A stretch of DNA of 64,000 nucleotides from Danxiaibacter flavus (GTDB taxonomy: Bacteria > Bacteroidota > Bacteroidia > Chitinophagales > Chitinophagaceae). Positions 25,169 through 33,496 of this stretch are shown in pieces (position 1 is the stretch's first letter; every line of letters starts with the position of its first letter). Position numbers and translations under genes: made by a program. The DNA is taken from contig NZ_JAULBC010000001.1 of NCBI RefSeq assembly GCF_041060425.1, positions 1,116,001-1,180,000 on the forward strand. The letters are read 5' to 3'. The notes under the pieces are model-generated. The model saw only the letters and a program-made list of their open reading frames with translations, was not told the DNA's origin and ran no database searches.

Positions 25169-25560
25169 GAGGAGGGCTTAAAGCTAAAGCGCAAAGCTTA
25201 AAGCTTGGTGAGTTGTACGTTGTAAGTTATACGTTGTACGTTGATCGAGGAGTGAGGTAGAAGGCTTGAGGTATGAGGTATAAGGTCTAAGGTATGAGGC
25301 ATGAGTAAGATTGCCGTACTTTGATTGAAGAGCAGGTTTTGAGTGACAATAGGTGTTTTAAACCTAAGCCTTTGTGTTCTTTAGCGCATTCGCGCCTTCT
25401 TTAAAAGGTACTCAATTTCTTTGACTCCTTTGTGTCCTTCGTGTCTTCGTCTTTCAAACTGTATTTCTCACTTGTTTGTAACAAAAACAGCATAAAAAAA
25501 ATTATGCACTCTTATACTCTGAACAGTAGCTGATAGCTGATAGCTCATAGCTGACAGCTT
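25169..25560. repeat. Multi-family array region upstream of the pheA leader
   Basis: Left-form arrays run one after another: GCTTAAA-type (about 25177-25208), TTGTACG-type (25210-25245) and GGTATGA-type (25255-25305). Right-form words follow: CCTTTGTGTCCTTCG-like (about 25370-25450), then AGCTGAT-type (25505-25556). No gene is seen. Confidence 0.7.
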
Positions 25561-25591
25561 ACTAACATTCGTTTAAAACTTGTGAAAAAAA

Positions 25592-25622
25592 TTTGTTGCG
25601 AATTACATTGTAACTATATTTG
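25592..25622 (+). promoter_or_regulatory. Promoter of the pheA leader
   Basis: TTTG (25592-25595), a 19-bp spacer and TATATTTG (25615-25622) match the Bacteroidota consensus exactly. The leader peptide ATG at 25630 is 7 bp past the box, so its mRNA is probably leaderless or nearly so. Confidence 0.75.
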
Positions 25623-25629
25623 AGCCTCA

Positions 25630-25722
25630 ATGATGACAAAAGCAAATACATACGGTTACTTTTACTTCTTTTTCTTTTACTTTTTTAGAAGCAAGAGCCG
25701 GGTCGTGTTTGCTACGATATAA
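25630..25722 (+). CDS. Phe/Tyr-rich leader peptide of the pheA attenuator
   Basis: A 30-codon frame (from ATG 25630, or 25633) contains YGYFYFFFFYFF at 25651-25686: eight Phe and four Tyr in twelve and a half dozen or fewer codons around it, with one Gly. It ends at TAA 25720. It lies just ahead of a strong terminator and the prephenate dehydratase gene. The arrangement parallels the E. coli pheA leader peptide, though the sequence is unrelated. The aromatic run is seen directly; ribosome-mediated attenuation by charged tRNA-Phe and perhaps tRNA-Tyr is inferred. Confidence 0.85.
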   Translation: MMTKANTYGYFYFFFFYFFRSKSRVVFATI

Positions 25723-25747
25723 GATTAAATAAAAAAATCAGCAATAC

Positions 25748-25777
25748 AGTCCCGGCAAAAAGCCGGGACTTTTTTTG
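25748..25777 (+). terminator. Attenuator terminator of pheA
   Basis: A perfect 9-bp stem AGTCCCGGC / GCCGGGACT (25748-25756 and 25762-25770) with an A5 loop is followed by seven T. The segment GCCGGG at 25697-25702, inside the leader frame, duplicates the right arm and can pair with CCCGGC as an antiterminator. The pheA ATG is at 25782, immediately after. Confidence 0.9.
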
Positions 25778-25781
25778 TTAT

Positions 25782-26612
25782 ATGGCAACGAAAGTCTCAA
25801 TACAAGGATACGAAGGCAGTTTTCACCAGGTGGCTGCACAGCAATATTTCGGCAAAGATGTAGAAGTGATTGCCTGCGCAACATTTAGAGAAGTAGTTAA
25901 AATTGCAGCTAACAAAAAGGAAAGTAACGGCGGTGTAATGGCCATCGAGAATTCCATCGCCGGAAGCATTTTACCCAACTACACGTTGTTACAAAAAAGC
26001 AATCTGAAAGTGGTGGGCGAAGTTTACCTCCAAATCAGGCAACATCTTTTAGTTAACCCCGGTGTTAAGTTTGAAGACATACGTGAGGTGCACTCTCACC
26101 CCATTGCCATATTACAGTGCATGGATTACCTGGATAAACACAACTGGAAACTTGTAGAGACAGAAGATACAGCCCTGAGTGCAAAACACATCCATCAGCA
26201 CAAAAGCAAACATATAGCAGGTATAGCAAGCAAGCTGGCTGCAGAACTTTTTCAACTGGAGGTAATCGCGCCCAATATTCACACAATGAAAAACAACTAC
26301 ACACGTTTTCTTGTGTTGCAGAGAGAAGATGAGGCGCAAACAGTTCCGGATGCAAATAAGGCATCCGTTAATTTTCATACAGACCACTCAAGAGGAAGTT
26401 TAGCCAGAGTGCTTACTACCATTGCAGATGGCGGTATCAACTTAAGCAAACTGCAAAGCTTTCCTATTCCCGGAACGGAATGGAAGTATAGCTTTCATGC
26501 AGACATGGAATTTGATTCTCTGGACCAGTTTGAATCCGTGCTGGGCAAGATGAAGAAAGTTACCGAAGACATGAAAGTGTATGGTGTATATAAAAAAGGA
26601 AAAACGATCTAA
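25782..26612 (+). CDS. pheA: Prephenate dehydratase
   Basis: This enzyme converts prephenate to phenylpyruvate in phenylalanine synthesis. The 276-residue protein has the catalytic domain (YEGSFHQVAAQQYF; AIENSIAGSILPNY; the NYTRF motif holding the catalytic Thr). A C-terminal ACT domain follows (GSLARVLTTIADGGINLSKLQSFPI), which normally binds Phe for feedback inhibition. There is no fused chorismate mutase; that activity is fused to the DAHP synthase at 31.1 kb. The gene starts right after the attenuator terminator. Confidence 0.95.
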   Translation: MATKVSIQGYEGSFHQVAAQQYFGKDVEVIACATFREVVKIAANKKESNGGVMAIENSIAGSILPNYTLLQKSNLKVVGEVYLQIRQHLLVNPGVKFEDIREVHSHPIAILQCMDYLDKHNWKLVETEDTALSAKHIHQHKSKHIAGIASKLAAELFQLEVIAPNIHTMKNNYTRFLVLQREDEAQTVPDANKASVNFHTDHSRGSLARVLTTIADGGINLSKLQSFPIPGTEWKYSFHADMEFDSLDQFESVLGKMKKVTEDMKVYGVYKKGKTI

Positions 26613-26734
26613 AGCAGCAAGTACGAAGTTAGAAGGACGAATTACCGGATCAACAACTTGCTCCTTTACAAAACTTCCAACAAATTGCAAATGACAAAAA
26701 ACGTACAACGTAGAACTTATAACGTATAACTAAC
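26613..26734. repeat. AAGTACG array and inverse ACGTATAAC-type array
   Basis: A left-form heptamer array (about 26617-26645) and a right-form array (about 26700-26732) bound the short interval between pheA and the aminotransferase gene. Confidence 0.55.
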
Positions 26735-27889
26735 ATGACAACGGCGAAAAGACTAAACGGCATAGGTGAATATTATTTTTCTCAAAAGCTAAGAGAAATA
26801 GACGAACTGAATAAGCAAGGCAAAAACATTATCAACCTGGGTATTGGAAGTCCGGACCTTCCGCCACATCCTGATGTGATTAAAGTTCTGCAGGATGAAA
26901 GTGCAAAGCCCAATGTGCATGCTTATCAGAACTACAAAGGTTCTCCTGTATTACGTAAGGCTTTCGCTGATTGGTACAGCAAATGGTATGGAGTTGAGTT
27001 GAATGTCGATACGGAAATACTACCACTGATCGGAAGCAAGGAAGGTATTATGCATATCTGCATGACTTACCTGAACGAAGGCGATGTAGTATTGGCACCC
27101 AATCCCGGTTATCCAACGTATAGAAGTGCAGCTAAGTTAGCCGGTGGAACTATCAAAGAATATTCTTTAAAAGAAAGCACCAACTGGTTTCCTGATTTTG
27201 AAGAGTTGGAAGCTTTCGTCAGGGAGGGTAACGTTAAGTTGATGTTCGTGAACTATCCGCAGATGCCAACAGGCCAGCTTCCTACAACTGAGTTGTTTGA
27301 GCAGTTGGTGGCATTTGCTAAAAAGCATAATGTCCTGCTTGTTCATGATAATCCGTACAGCTTTATCCTGAATAACAATCCCCAAAGCCTGTTAAGTGTG
27401 GCGGGCGCAAAAGATGTGGCGATTGAACTAAATTCATTAAGTAAATCACAAAATATGGCGGGCTGGCGCGTAGGGGTGCTGGTTGGTGCTAAAGATAGAA
27501 TTGATGAAGTATTGCGTTTTAAAAGCAATATGGATAGCGGCATGTTCCTTCCTGTACAACTGGCGGCTGCAAAAGCTTTGAGCCTGGAGCAGGACTGGTA
27601 CGATAGCGTAAATAAAGTGTATGGGGAAAGACGTTCTAAGGTTTATGAATTACTCGATACACTAAAATGTGAATATTCAAAGGACCAGGTAGGTATGTTC
27701 ATGTGGGCGAAGATTCCTGATGATTATAAAGATTGCTATGCAATTGCAGATGAAGTGTTGTACAACAGCAATGTGTTTATAACACCCGGAGGAATATTTG
27801 GAACAGAAGGCGAGCGCTATATAAGAATTAGTTTGTGCGGTTCAATCGAACGCTTTGAAGAAGCAATAAGGAGGATATCTGATGTCTGA
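26735..27889 (+). CDS. Class I/II PLP aminotransferase, likely aromatic
   Basis: A fold-type I aminotransferase of 384 residues. The PLP Lys is in NSLSKSQNMAGWRVG. The N-terminal block INLGIGSPDLPPHPDV and the NPGYPTY and NYPQMPTGQ motifs are typical. The sequence resembles LL-diaminopimelate and aspartate aminotransferases, but its place between pheA and tyrA argues for a phenylpyruvate or hydroxyphenylpyruvate role. That assignment is contextual. Confidence 0.88.
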   Translation: MTTAKRLNGIGEYYFSQKLREIDELNKQGKNIINLGIGSPDLPPHPDVIKVLQDESAKPNVHAYQNYKGSPVLRKAFADWYSKWYGVELNVDTEILPLIGSKEGIMHICMTYLNEGDVVLAPNPGYPTYRSAAKLAGGTIKEYSLKESTNWFPDFEELEAFVREGNVKLMFVNYPQMPTGQLPTTELFEQLVAFAKKHNVLLVHDNPYSFILNNNPQSLLSVAGAKDVAIELNSLSKSQNMAGWRVGVLVGAKDRIDEVLRFKSNMDSGMFLPVQLAAAKALSLEQDWYDSVNKVYGERRSKVYELLDTLKCEYSKDQVGMFMWAKIPDDYKDCYAIADEVLYNSNVFITPGGIFGTEGERYIRISLCGSIERFEEAIRRISDV

Positions 27890-28171
27890 TTTTTTGATCG
27901 CTGATCTCTTAAGTGCAACAGCAATAGTAGATATCAAAACGGTTGATTTTCGGACTTTATAAAATTAATCAAAAGCTTAGCACCAACGCAGATCAGACAT
28001 CAGACATCAAAAAATCTGAGAACGAAGAAGAATCTCTGATTTTTTGATCGCTGATCTCTTAAGTACAACAGCAATAGCAGATATCAAAACGGTTGATTTT
28101 CGGACTTTGTAAAATTAATCAAAAGCTTAGCACCAAAGCAGATCAGACATCAGACATCAAAAAATCTGAGA
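27885..28171. repeat. Two-copy 150-bp tandem repeat with inverted ends
   Basis: Copy 1 starts at 27885 (overlapping the aminotransferase stop codon) and copy 2 at 28035. About 137 bp are shared with four substitutions. Each copy starts TCTGATTTTTTGATCGCTGA and ends with the inverse type, GACATCAGACATCAAAAAAT. No gene lies in 27890-28241; a further CAGAGATCGGACATC array precedes tyrA. Confidence 0.9.
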
Positions 28172-28241
28172 TTAATAATTGTCACGCTCTCGCATTAAAA
28201 CAAATCAGAGATCGGACATCTAAAAATCAGCGATAAAGAAA

Positions 28242-29081
28242 ATGGTTGTTACAATAATAGGCATAGGATTAATCGGGGGTTCAATGGCTCTGACATTGAA
28301 GGAGAAGGGTTTTGCCGATAGTGTAATCGGTGTGGATGCAAAAGAAGAACATCAGCAAAAGGCGTTGGAACTGGGACTTGTAGATGAAATACTTCCGCTG
28401 GAAGAGGCAGTAAAAAAATCAGACGTTGTTGTGTTGGCCATCCCGGTAAATGCCTGCGTTAAAGTATTGCCGCAGATCCTGAACTGGGTAGACAAACAAG
28501 TGGTGATAGATGCAGGTTCAACGAAAGGCAGTTTAATAGCAGCCGTAAAAAATCATCCTAAAAGAAAAAGATACGTCCCTACACATCCGATGTGGGGGAC
28601 GGAGTATTCCGGACCTGAAGCAGCAATAAGAGGTGGTTTCGTCAATAAGGCAACTGTTATCTGTAGCAAGGAGGATAGCGATGCGGACGCGGTTGAGGTT
28701 GCAGAACAATTGTACAAAACACTTGGTATGCACCTAGTGTACATGAATGCAGAGGCCCACGATGTACATGTGGCATATATCAGTCATATTTCTCATATAA
28801 CATCATTCGCCCTGGCTAATACCGTATTGGAGAAGGAAAAAGAAGAGGACGCCATTTTTGAACTGGCAAGTGCGGGTTTTGAAAGTACTGTGAGGCTGGC
28901 GAAAAGTAACCCGGCCATGTGGGTGCCGATATTCATGCAGAATAAAGAGAATGTATTAGATGTTTTAAATGAGCATATTTCCCAGTTGCGCAAGTTCAAA
29001 GCCTGCCTCGAAAAGGAGAACTATGAATACTTGCAGGAGTTGATTGAGAATGCGAATAAGATCAGGAGGATCATTAAATAA
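28242..29081 (+). CDS. tyrA: Prephenate dehydrogenase
   Basis: This NAD(P)-dependent enzyme oxidises and decarboxylates prephenate to 4-hydroxyphenylpyruvate for tyrosine synthesis. The dinucleotide motif IIGIGLIGGSMA is at the N-terminus. The catalytic His region HPMWGTEYSGP and the helical C-terminal domain (AYISHISHITSFALAN) follow. At 279 residues it lacks a C-terminal ACT domain. It follows pheA and the aminotransferase gene on the same strand. Confidence 0.95.
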   Translation: MVVTIIGIGLIGGSMALTLKEKGFADSVIGVDAKEEHQQKALELGLVDEILPLEEAVKKSDVVVLAIPVNACVKVLPQILNWVDKQVVIDAGSTKGSLIAAVKNHPKRKRYVPTHPMWGTEYSGPEAAIRGGFVNKATVICSKEDSDADAVEVAEQLYKTLGMHLVYMNAEAHDVHVAYISHISHITSFALANTVLEKEKEEDAIFELASAGFESTVRLAKSNPAMWVPIFMQNKENVLDVLNEHISQLRKFKACLEKENYEYLQELIENANKIRRIIK

Positions 29082-29298
29082 TTGATAATGGACAAGTGAT
29101 AATTGACGATGCGGTTCGGTTTGGGATGGAATACGATTTAACAAATAGCGCAGCGGAGATAACTAAAAGCTCACAGCTGATAGCTTGAAAATCAGCATGA
29201 ATTATAAAAAAAATAATATAGCATAGAGCAAGGATAATCCAACAAATCAATTGATACGTGCTTTTTCGGGGTTACCTTTGCGCAAATATTAAATAGTA
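29082..29298. repeat. AATTGATAATGG array and inverse AGCTGATAGC array
   Basis: A left-form AATTGA-type array (29082-29112) follows tyrA and a right-form AGCTCACAGCTGATAGC array (29167-29187) precedes the helicase promoter. Confidence 0.6.
29251..29280 (+). promoter_or_regulatory. Promoter of the DEAD-box helicase gene
   Basis: ATTG (29250-29253), a 19-bp spacer and TACCTTTG (29273-29280) fit the Bacteroidota promoter. The ATG is at 29299, so the helicase gene probably has its own transcript start inside the aromatic block. Confidence 0.6.
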
Positions 29299-30966
29299 AT
29301 GATAACATTTGAAGGATTGGGATTAGAAGAGCGATTGGTAAAGGCTACCAGTGAATTAGGCTTTGTTAATCCTACTGCCATACAGGAAAAGGCTATTCCT
29401 GTTTTGTTAAGTGGCACAAAAGATTTGATTGGTCTGGCGCAGACCGGTACGGGTAAAACAGCTGCATTTAGTTTGCCGTTGTTGCAGTTGATTGATGCGG
29501 AACAAAAGCATCCTCAGGCGTTGGTGGTTTGTCCAACACGTGAGCTTTGTCTGCAGATAGTTAAAGAAATAGAGCAATTTAAAAAACATATAAAAGGTGT
29601 TCATGTAGTTGCGGTTTATGGTGGAGCTTCAATCGGATTGCAGATAAGAGATTTGAAAAGAGGTGTGCAGATTGTTGTGGCAACTCCGGGAAGATTGATT
29701 GATCTGATTGAGCGTAAAGCCATCAACCTGGAAGAAATTGAATATGTGGTTTTGGATGAGGCGGATGAAATGTTGAACATGGGCTTTAAAGAAGATATCG
29801 AATTCATTCTTCAAAACACGCCTAAACGTGAAAGTACCTGGTTGTTCAGTGCGACAATGCCGCCAGAAATTCGCAAGGTGAGCAAACGTTACATGACAGA
29901 CCCGATTGAGGTTACAGTTGGCAAGGTTAACACCGCCAATAAAAACATCGATCATCAGTACTACGTAACAACTGCACATCAACGTTATCAGTCGTTGAAA
30001 AGACTGATCGATTTTAATCCTGGTATCTATGGCATCATCTTTACGCGTACCAAAGCTGATGCCCAGGAAATTGCAGAGAAACTTACTCGTGAGGGTTATG
30101 ATATAGATGCATTGCATGGTGATTTAACCCAGCAACAACGTGATAAGGTAATGGGGCAGTTCCGCGATAAAAGTCTGCAGTTATTAATTGCTACGGACGT
30201 TGCGGCAAGAGGTATAGATGTTCAGGGAATCACACACGTAATTAACTATGAGCTTCCTGATGATGTGGAAGTTTACACACACAGAAGCGGTAGAACAGGA
30301 CGCGCGGGCAACACTGGTATTTGTATGAGCATTGTGCATGCAAGGGAATTGTACAGGCTAAGACAAATTCAGAACATTGTAAACTCGCCTTTCAACAGGT
30401 TGGAAATACCAAGCGGTAAAGATGTTTGTCGCAAGCAGTTCTTCTACTTTATGGATAAATTACTGCAAACAGATATCAGCCATGGGGACTATGAAACTTA
30501 TGTTCCAATGCTCGCTGAAAAATTTGCAGACGTTTCTAAGGAAGAAGTACTGAAGCGGGTAGCGGCAATGGAGTTCGATAGATTTTTGAAATATTATGAA
30601 AATGCCGAAGATCTGAATGTTAGAGAGCAATCACGTGATGCCCGCGGAAGAGACAGGGCTGGTGCTAGAAGAGACGATCAAAGAGGTGGCCGTGAAAGAG
30701 GAAATTACAATGCAGCCGGTAACGGTGAAATGACGCGACTCTTTGTAAATCTTGGAAGCAAAGACGGTTTCTATAAAGCAAGTTTCCTTCAGTTCATTCT
30801 TGACATGAGTGATTTGAGAAAAGATGTGTTAGGAAGAATAGACATGAAGGAAATGAATAGCTGGATCGAAATTGACAAACGTGCAGCTGGACAAATGATC
30901 AAAGCCATTGATGGTAAAAACTACAAAGGCAGAAGGATCAGAATGAACGACGCAAACAGCAGATAG
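29299..30966 (+). CDS. DEAD-box ATP-dependent RNA helicase (CsdA/DbpA-like)
   Basis: A cytoplasmic RNA helicase of 555 residues. The Q motif is at the N-terminus; motif I AQTGTGKT is at residues 47-54. DEAD, SAT, RGIDVQGITHVINYELP and HRSGRTGRAG follow in order. A basic, Gly/Arg-rich linker (about residues 450-475) precedes a C-terminal DbpA-type RNA-binding domain (TRLFVNLGSKDGFYK). The likely role is ribosome assembly or RNA turnover, perhaps in the cold. It interrupts the aromatic block and has its own promoter. Confidence 0.94.
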   Translation: MITFEGLGLEERLVKATSELGFVNPTAIQEKAIPVLLSGTKDLIGLAQTGTGKTAAFSLPLLQLIDAEQKHPQALVVCPTRELCLQIVKEIEQFKKHIKGVHVVAVYGGASIGLQIRDLKRGVQIVVATPGRLIDLIERKAINLEEIEYVVLDEADEMLNMGFKEDIEFILQNTPKRESTWLFSATMPPEIRKVSKRYMTDPIEVTVGKVNTANKNIDHQYYVTTAHQRYQSLKRLIDFNPGIYGIIFTRTKADAQEIAEKLTREGYDIDALHGDLTQQQRDKVMGQFRDKSLQLLIATDVAARGIDVQGITHVINYELPDDVEVYTHRSGRTGRAGNTGICMSIVHARELYRLRQIQNIVNSPFNRLEIPSGKDVCRKQFFYFMDKLLQTDISHGDYETYVPMLAEKFADVSKEEVLKRVAAMEFDRFLKYYENAEDLNVREQSRDARGRDRAGARRDDQRGGRERGNYNAAGNGEMTRLFVNLGSKDGFYKASFLQFILDMSDLRKDVLGRIDMKEMNSWIEIDKRAAGQMIKAIDGKNYKGRRIRMNDANSR

Positions 30967-31076
30967 TAATTGATAATTGACAATGGATAATTGACAACTG
31001 ACAATTAATTCCAAGCGTTCATTTTCAATTATCCATTTTCAATTTTCAATTAAAAAAATAAAGTAAAGACCACGAT
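30967..31076. repeat. Mirror pair of AATTGA-type arrays
   Basis: Left-form heptamers AATTGACAATGGATAATTG (30967-31008) and right-form TTTTCAATTATCC (31020-31052) fill this interval. The two can pair almost end to end, giving a large hairpin between the helicase and DAHP synthase genes. Confidence 0.75.
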
Positions 31077-32165
31077 ATGCAAGCAACACAATCAGCAGCC
31101 AAAGAATTGGTGCAGGAAAAATGGAACAAGCGTCCATTGATTATTTCCGGTCCGTGCAGTGCCGAGACCGAAGAGCAGGTATTGGAAACAGCCGTACGTT
31201 TACATAAAACAGGTAAAGTAGATGTAATGCGCGCAGGTATTTGGAAACCCCGTACCAGGCCCGGAAGTTTTGAAGGCATTGGAACCAAAGGCTTGCCCTG
31301 GATGCAACAGGCTAAAAAATTAACCGGTATTCCGGTTGCAGTGGAAGTTGCTACAGCTAAACAGGTAGAAGATGCATTGCATTTTGATGTAGATATTCTT
31401 TGGATTGGTGCACGCACAACCGTGAACCCATTCAGCGTACAGGAAGTTGCAGATGCTTTGCGTGGCGTAGATGTTCCTGTATTGATCAAGAACCCGATCA
31501 ACCCTGATCTGGAACTGTGGATCGGTGCAGTTGAACGTGTAGCCAAAGCAGGTATTAAGCAAATCGGTTTAATTCACCGTGGCTTTAGCTCTTACGGTAA
31601 TACAGAATACCGTAACGCGCCAATGTGGCACCTGGCTATCGAAATGAAACGCCGCAATCCTGAGTTGATGATGATCAACGATCCTTCACATATCTGCGGC
31701 CGCAGAGACATTCTTCAGGATGTTGCTCAAAAAGCAATTGACCTGGATTTCGATGGTTTGATCATTGAGAGCCATATCGATCCTGATAAAGCATGGAGCG
31801 ATGCTAAACAACAGATCACTCCTGAGCGTTTGGCTGAAATGCTAGACAGCATTGCATGGCGTAAAGAAGATGTTGCATCTGAAGAGTATCATGCAGCATT
31901 GGAAAAATTACGTCAGCAGATCAACCACCTGGATGATGAGTTGATGCAGATTCTTGGTCAGCGTATGAAAATTGCTGAGAACATAGGTCAGTACAAGAAA
32001 GAAAACAACATCACCATCCTTCAGACAAACCGCTGGAACGAGATCCTGGAAAGAGCTTACAACAGAGGCGAGAAAATAGGATTAAGCAAAGAGTTCATCA
32101 CCAAATATTTTGATGCGGTACACATGGAAAGTATCAACCATCAGAATAAGATCATGAATTCATAG
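31077..32165 (+). CDS. Bifunctional DAHP synthase / chorismate mutase
   Basis: Residues 1 to about 260 form the 3-deoxy-7-phosphoheptulonate synthase domain of the KDO8P-synthase-like class. Key blocks are IISGPCSAET, DVMRAGIWKPRTRPGSFEG and NDPSHICGRRD. Residues from about 275 on form an AroQ-type chorismate mutase (LEKLRQQINHLDDELMQILGQR). It catalyses both the first step of the shikimate pathway and the branch to prephenate, so it links upstream pheA and tyrA with downstream aroB, aroA and aroC. The length of 362 residues is typical for Bacteroidota. Confidence 0.95.
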   Translation: MQATQSAAKELVQEKWNKRPLIISGPCSAETEEQVLETAVRLHKTGKVDVMRAGIWKPRTRPGSFEGIGTKGLPWMQQAKKLTGIPVAVEVATAKQVEDALHFDVDILWIGARTTVNPFSVQEVADALRGVDVPVLIKNPINPDLELWIGAVERVAKAGIKQIGLIHRGFSSYGNTEYRNAPMWHLAIEMKRRNPELMMINDPSHICGRRDILQDVAQKAIDLDFDGLIIESHIDPDKAWSDAKQQITPERLAEMLDSIAWRKEDVASEEYHAALEKLRQQINHLDDELMQILGQRMKIAENIGQYKKENNITILQTNRWNEILERAYNRGEKIGLSKEFITKYFDAVHMESINHQNKIMNS

Positions 32166-32348
32166 TCAATACAAAGTACGAGTTACGAAGTTAGAAGTAC
32201 TTAGTTTTTCGGCTTCGTAACTCCATACTTACCCGTTTCCAACCATTTCAGCGTGATCGATTAAGTGAACGGCTTACACCTGGGTACTTCGTACTTCGTA
32301 ATTCGTACTTTAACCGCCTTCTCGCTTTAACCAACGCTTCGCCTCGTA
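32166..32348. repeat. Mirror pair of GTACTTCG-type arrays
   Basis: A left-form array AGTACGAGTTACGAAGT (32174-32205) and a right-form array GTACTTCGTACTTCGTAAT (32285-32310) bound the interval between the DAHP synthase gene and aroB. Confidence 0.7.
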
Positions 32349-33374
32349 ATGACAAAAAAAGTTATTAGTTTTTCCACGGCATCAACTTCCTTTTACTTCG
32401 ATGCATCTTTTGATCTTCTCGAAAAGCTTACATCAAAAGAAAATTCAGTCATCATTACTGATGAAAATATCTTCAACAAAAACGGTAAGAAATTCAAAGG
32501 CTGGAACACAATTGTATTAAAAGCCGGAGAAGAATTTAAAGTGCAGGCAACTGTTGATTCTATCATAGACCAGATGATCAGTTACGGCCTGGACAGAAAA
32601 TCTTTTGTGGTAGGTGTTGGTGGAGGTGTGGTTACGGATATTGCAGGATATGTGGCTAGTATTTACATGCGTGGTGTTAAGTTTGGCTTTGTGCCAACAT
32701 CCATACTTGCAATGGTAGACGCTTCCATAGGAGGTAAGAATGGTATTGATGTAGGAGCCTATAAAAATATGGTTGGCCTTATTCGCCAGCCTTCTTTTTT
32801 GCTGTACGATTATTCTTTGCTGAAGAGCTTGCCTAAAGAACAATGGGTAAATGGATTTGCTGAAATTATTAAACATGCCTGCATTAAAGATGCCGCCATG
32901 TTTAAACTATTAGAGCAACATAAACTTACCGATTTTCAAAAGGATAAGATTTTGCTGAATAAACTCATTCAGCGTAACGCATTGATAAAAGCCAAAGTAG
33001 TTGAGCAGGATGAATTTGAGCAGGGTGATAGAAAACTGCTGAACTTTGGTCACACACTTGGCCACGCTATTGAAAATAAATACCAGTTACCACACGGTTA
33101 CGCGGTATCAATAGGAATGGTAGTAGCGGCTTACTTAAGTGTAAATGAGGCTGGTTTTAAAGGAGTAGAAAGATTGGTGAGCCTGATTGAAAAATATGGC
33201 CTGCCTGCTTTTGCTCAATTCGATGTAGAAGAAGCGATCCAAATGATGCGTGCAGATAAAAAACGCATCAAAGATGAATTGCATTATGTGCTGTTGGAAA
33301 AGATTGGCAAAGGCATCATTAAACCATTAACAACAAAAGAAATTCAGCCGATTCTTGAGCAATTGGCAGGGTAG
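32349..33374 (+). CDS. aroB: 3-dehydroquinate synthase
   Basis: This NAD-dependent, metal-dependent enzyme cyclises DAHP to 3-dehydroquinate, step two of the shikimate pathway. The 341-residue protein shows the blocks VGVGGGVVTDIAGYVASIYMRG, PTSILAMVDASIGGKNG, and LNFGHTLGHAIE with metal-binding His. It follows the DAHP synthase gene on the same strand. Confidence 0.96.
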   Translation: MTKKVISFSTASTSFYFDASFDLLEKLTSKENSVIITDENIFNKNGKKFKGWNTIVLKAGEEFKVQATVDSIIDQMISYGLDRKSFVVGVGGGVVTDIAGYVASIYMRGVKFGFVPTSILAMVDASIGGKNGIDVGAYKNMVGLIRQPSFLLYDYSLLKSLPKEQWVNGFAEIIKHACIKDAAMFKLLEQHKLTDFQKDKILLNKLIQRNALIKAKVVEQDEFEQGDRKLLNFGHTLGHAIENKYQLPHGYAVSIGMVVAAYLSVNEAGFKGVERLVSLIEKYGLPAFAQFDVEEAIQMMRADKKRIKDELHYVLLEKIGKGIIKPLTTKEIQPILEQLAG

Positions 33375-33496
33375 AGGTAGTGAAAAGTGAATGGTGAATA
33401 GTGAAAGGTGAAGCATGCTGATAAAACTCAAGCCTTACACCTCAAACCTTACACCTGAAGCCTTACACCTGGAACCTTACACCTAATACAACAAAC
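33375..33496. repeat. GTGAATG array and inverse CCTTACA array
   Basis: A left-form GTGAAAA/GTGAATG heptamer array (33379-33412) is followed by a right-form CCTTACACCT array (33431-33484). They are of different motif families. Confidence 0.7.

Noticed and set aside
29629..31546. Long minus-strand open frames opposite the DEAD-box and DAHP synthase genes
   Set aside because: They are antisense shadows of strongly supported genes and carry no recognised motif.
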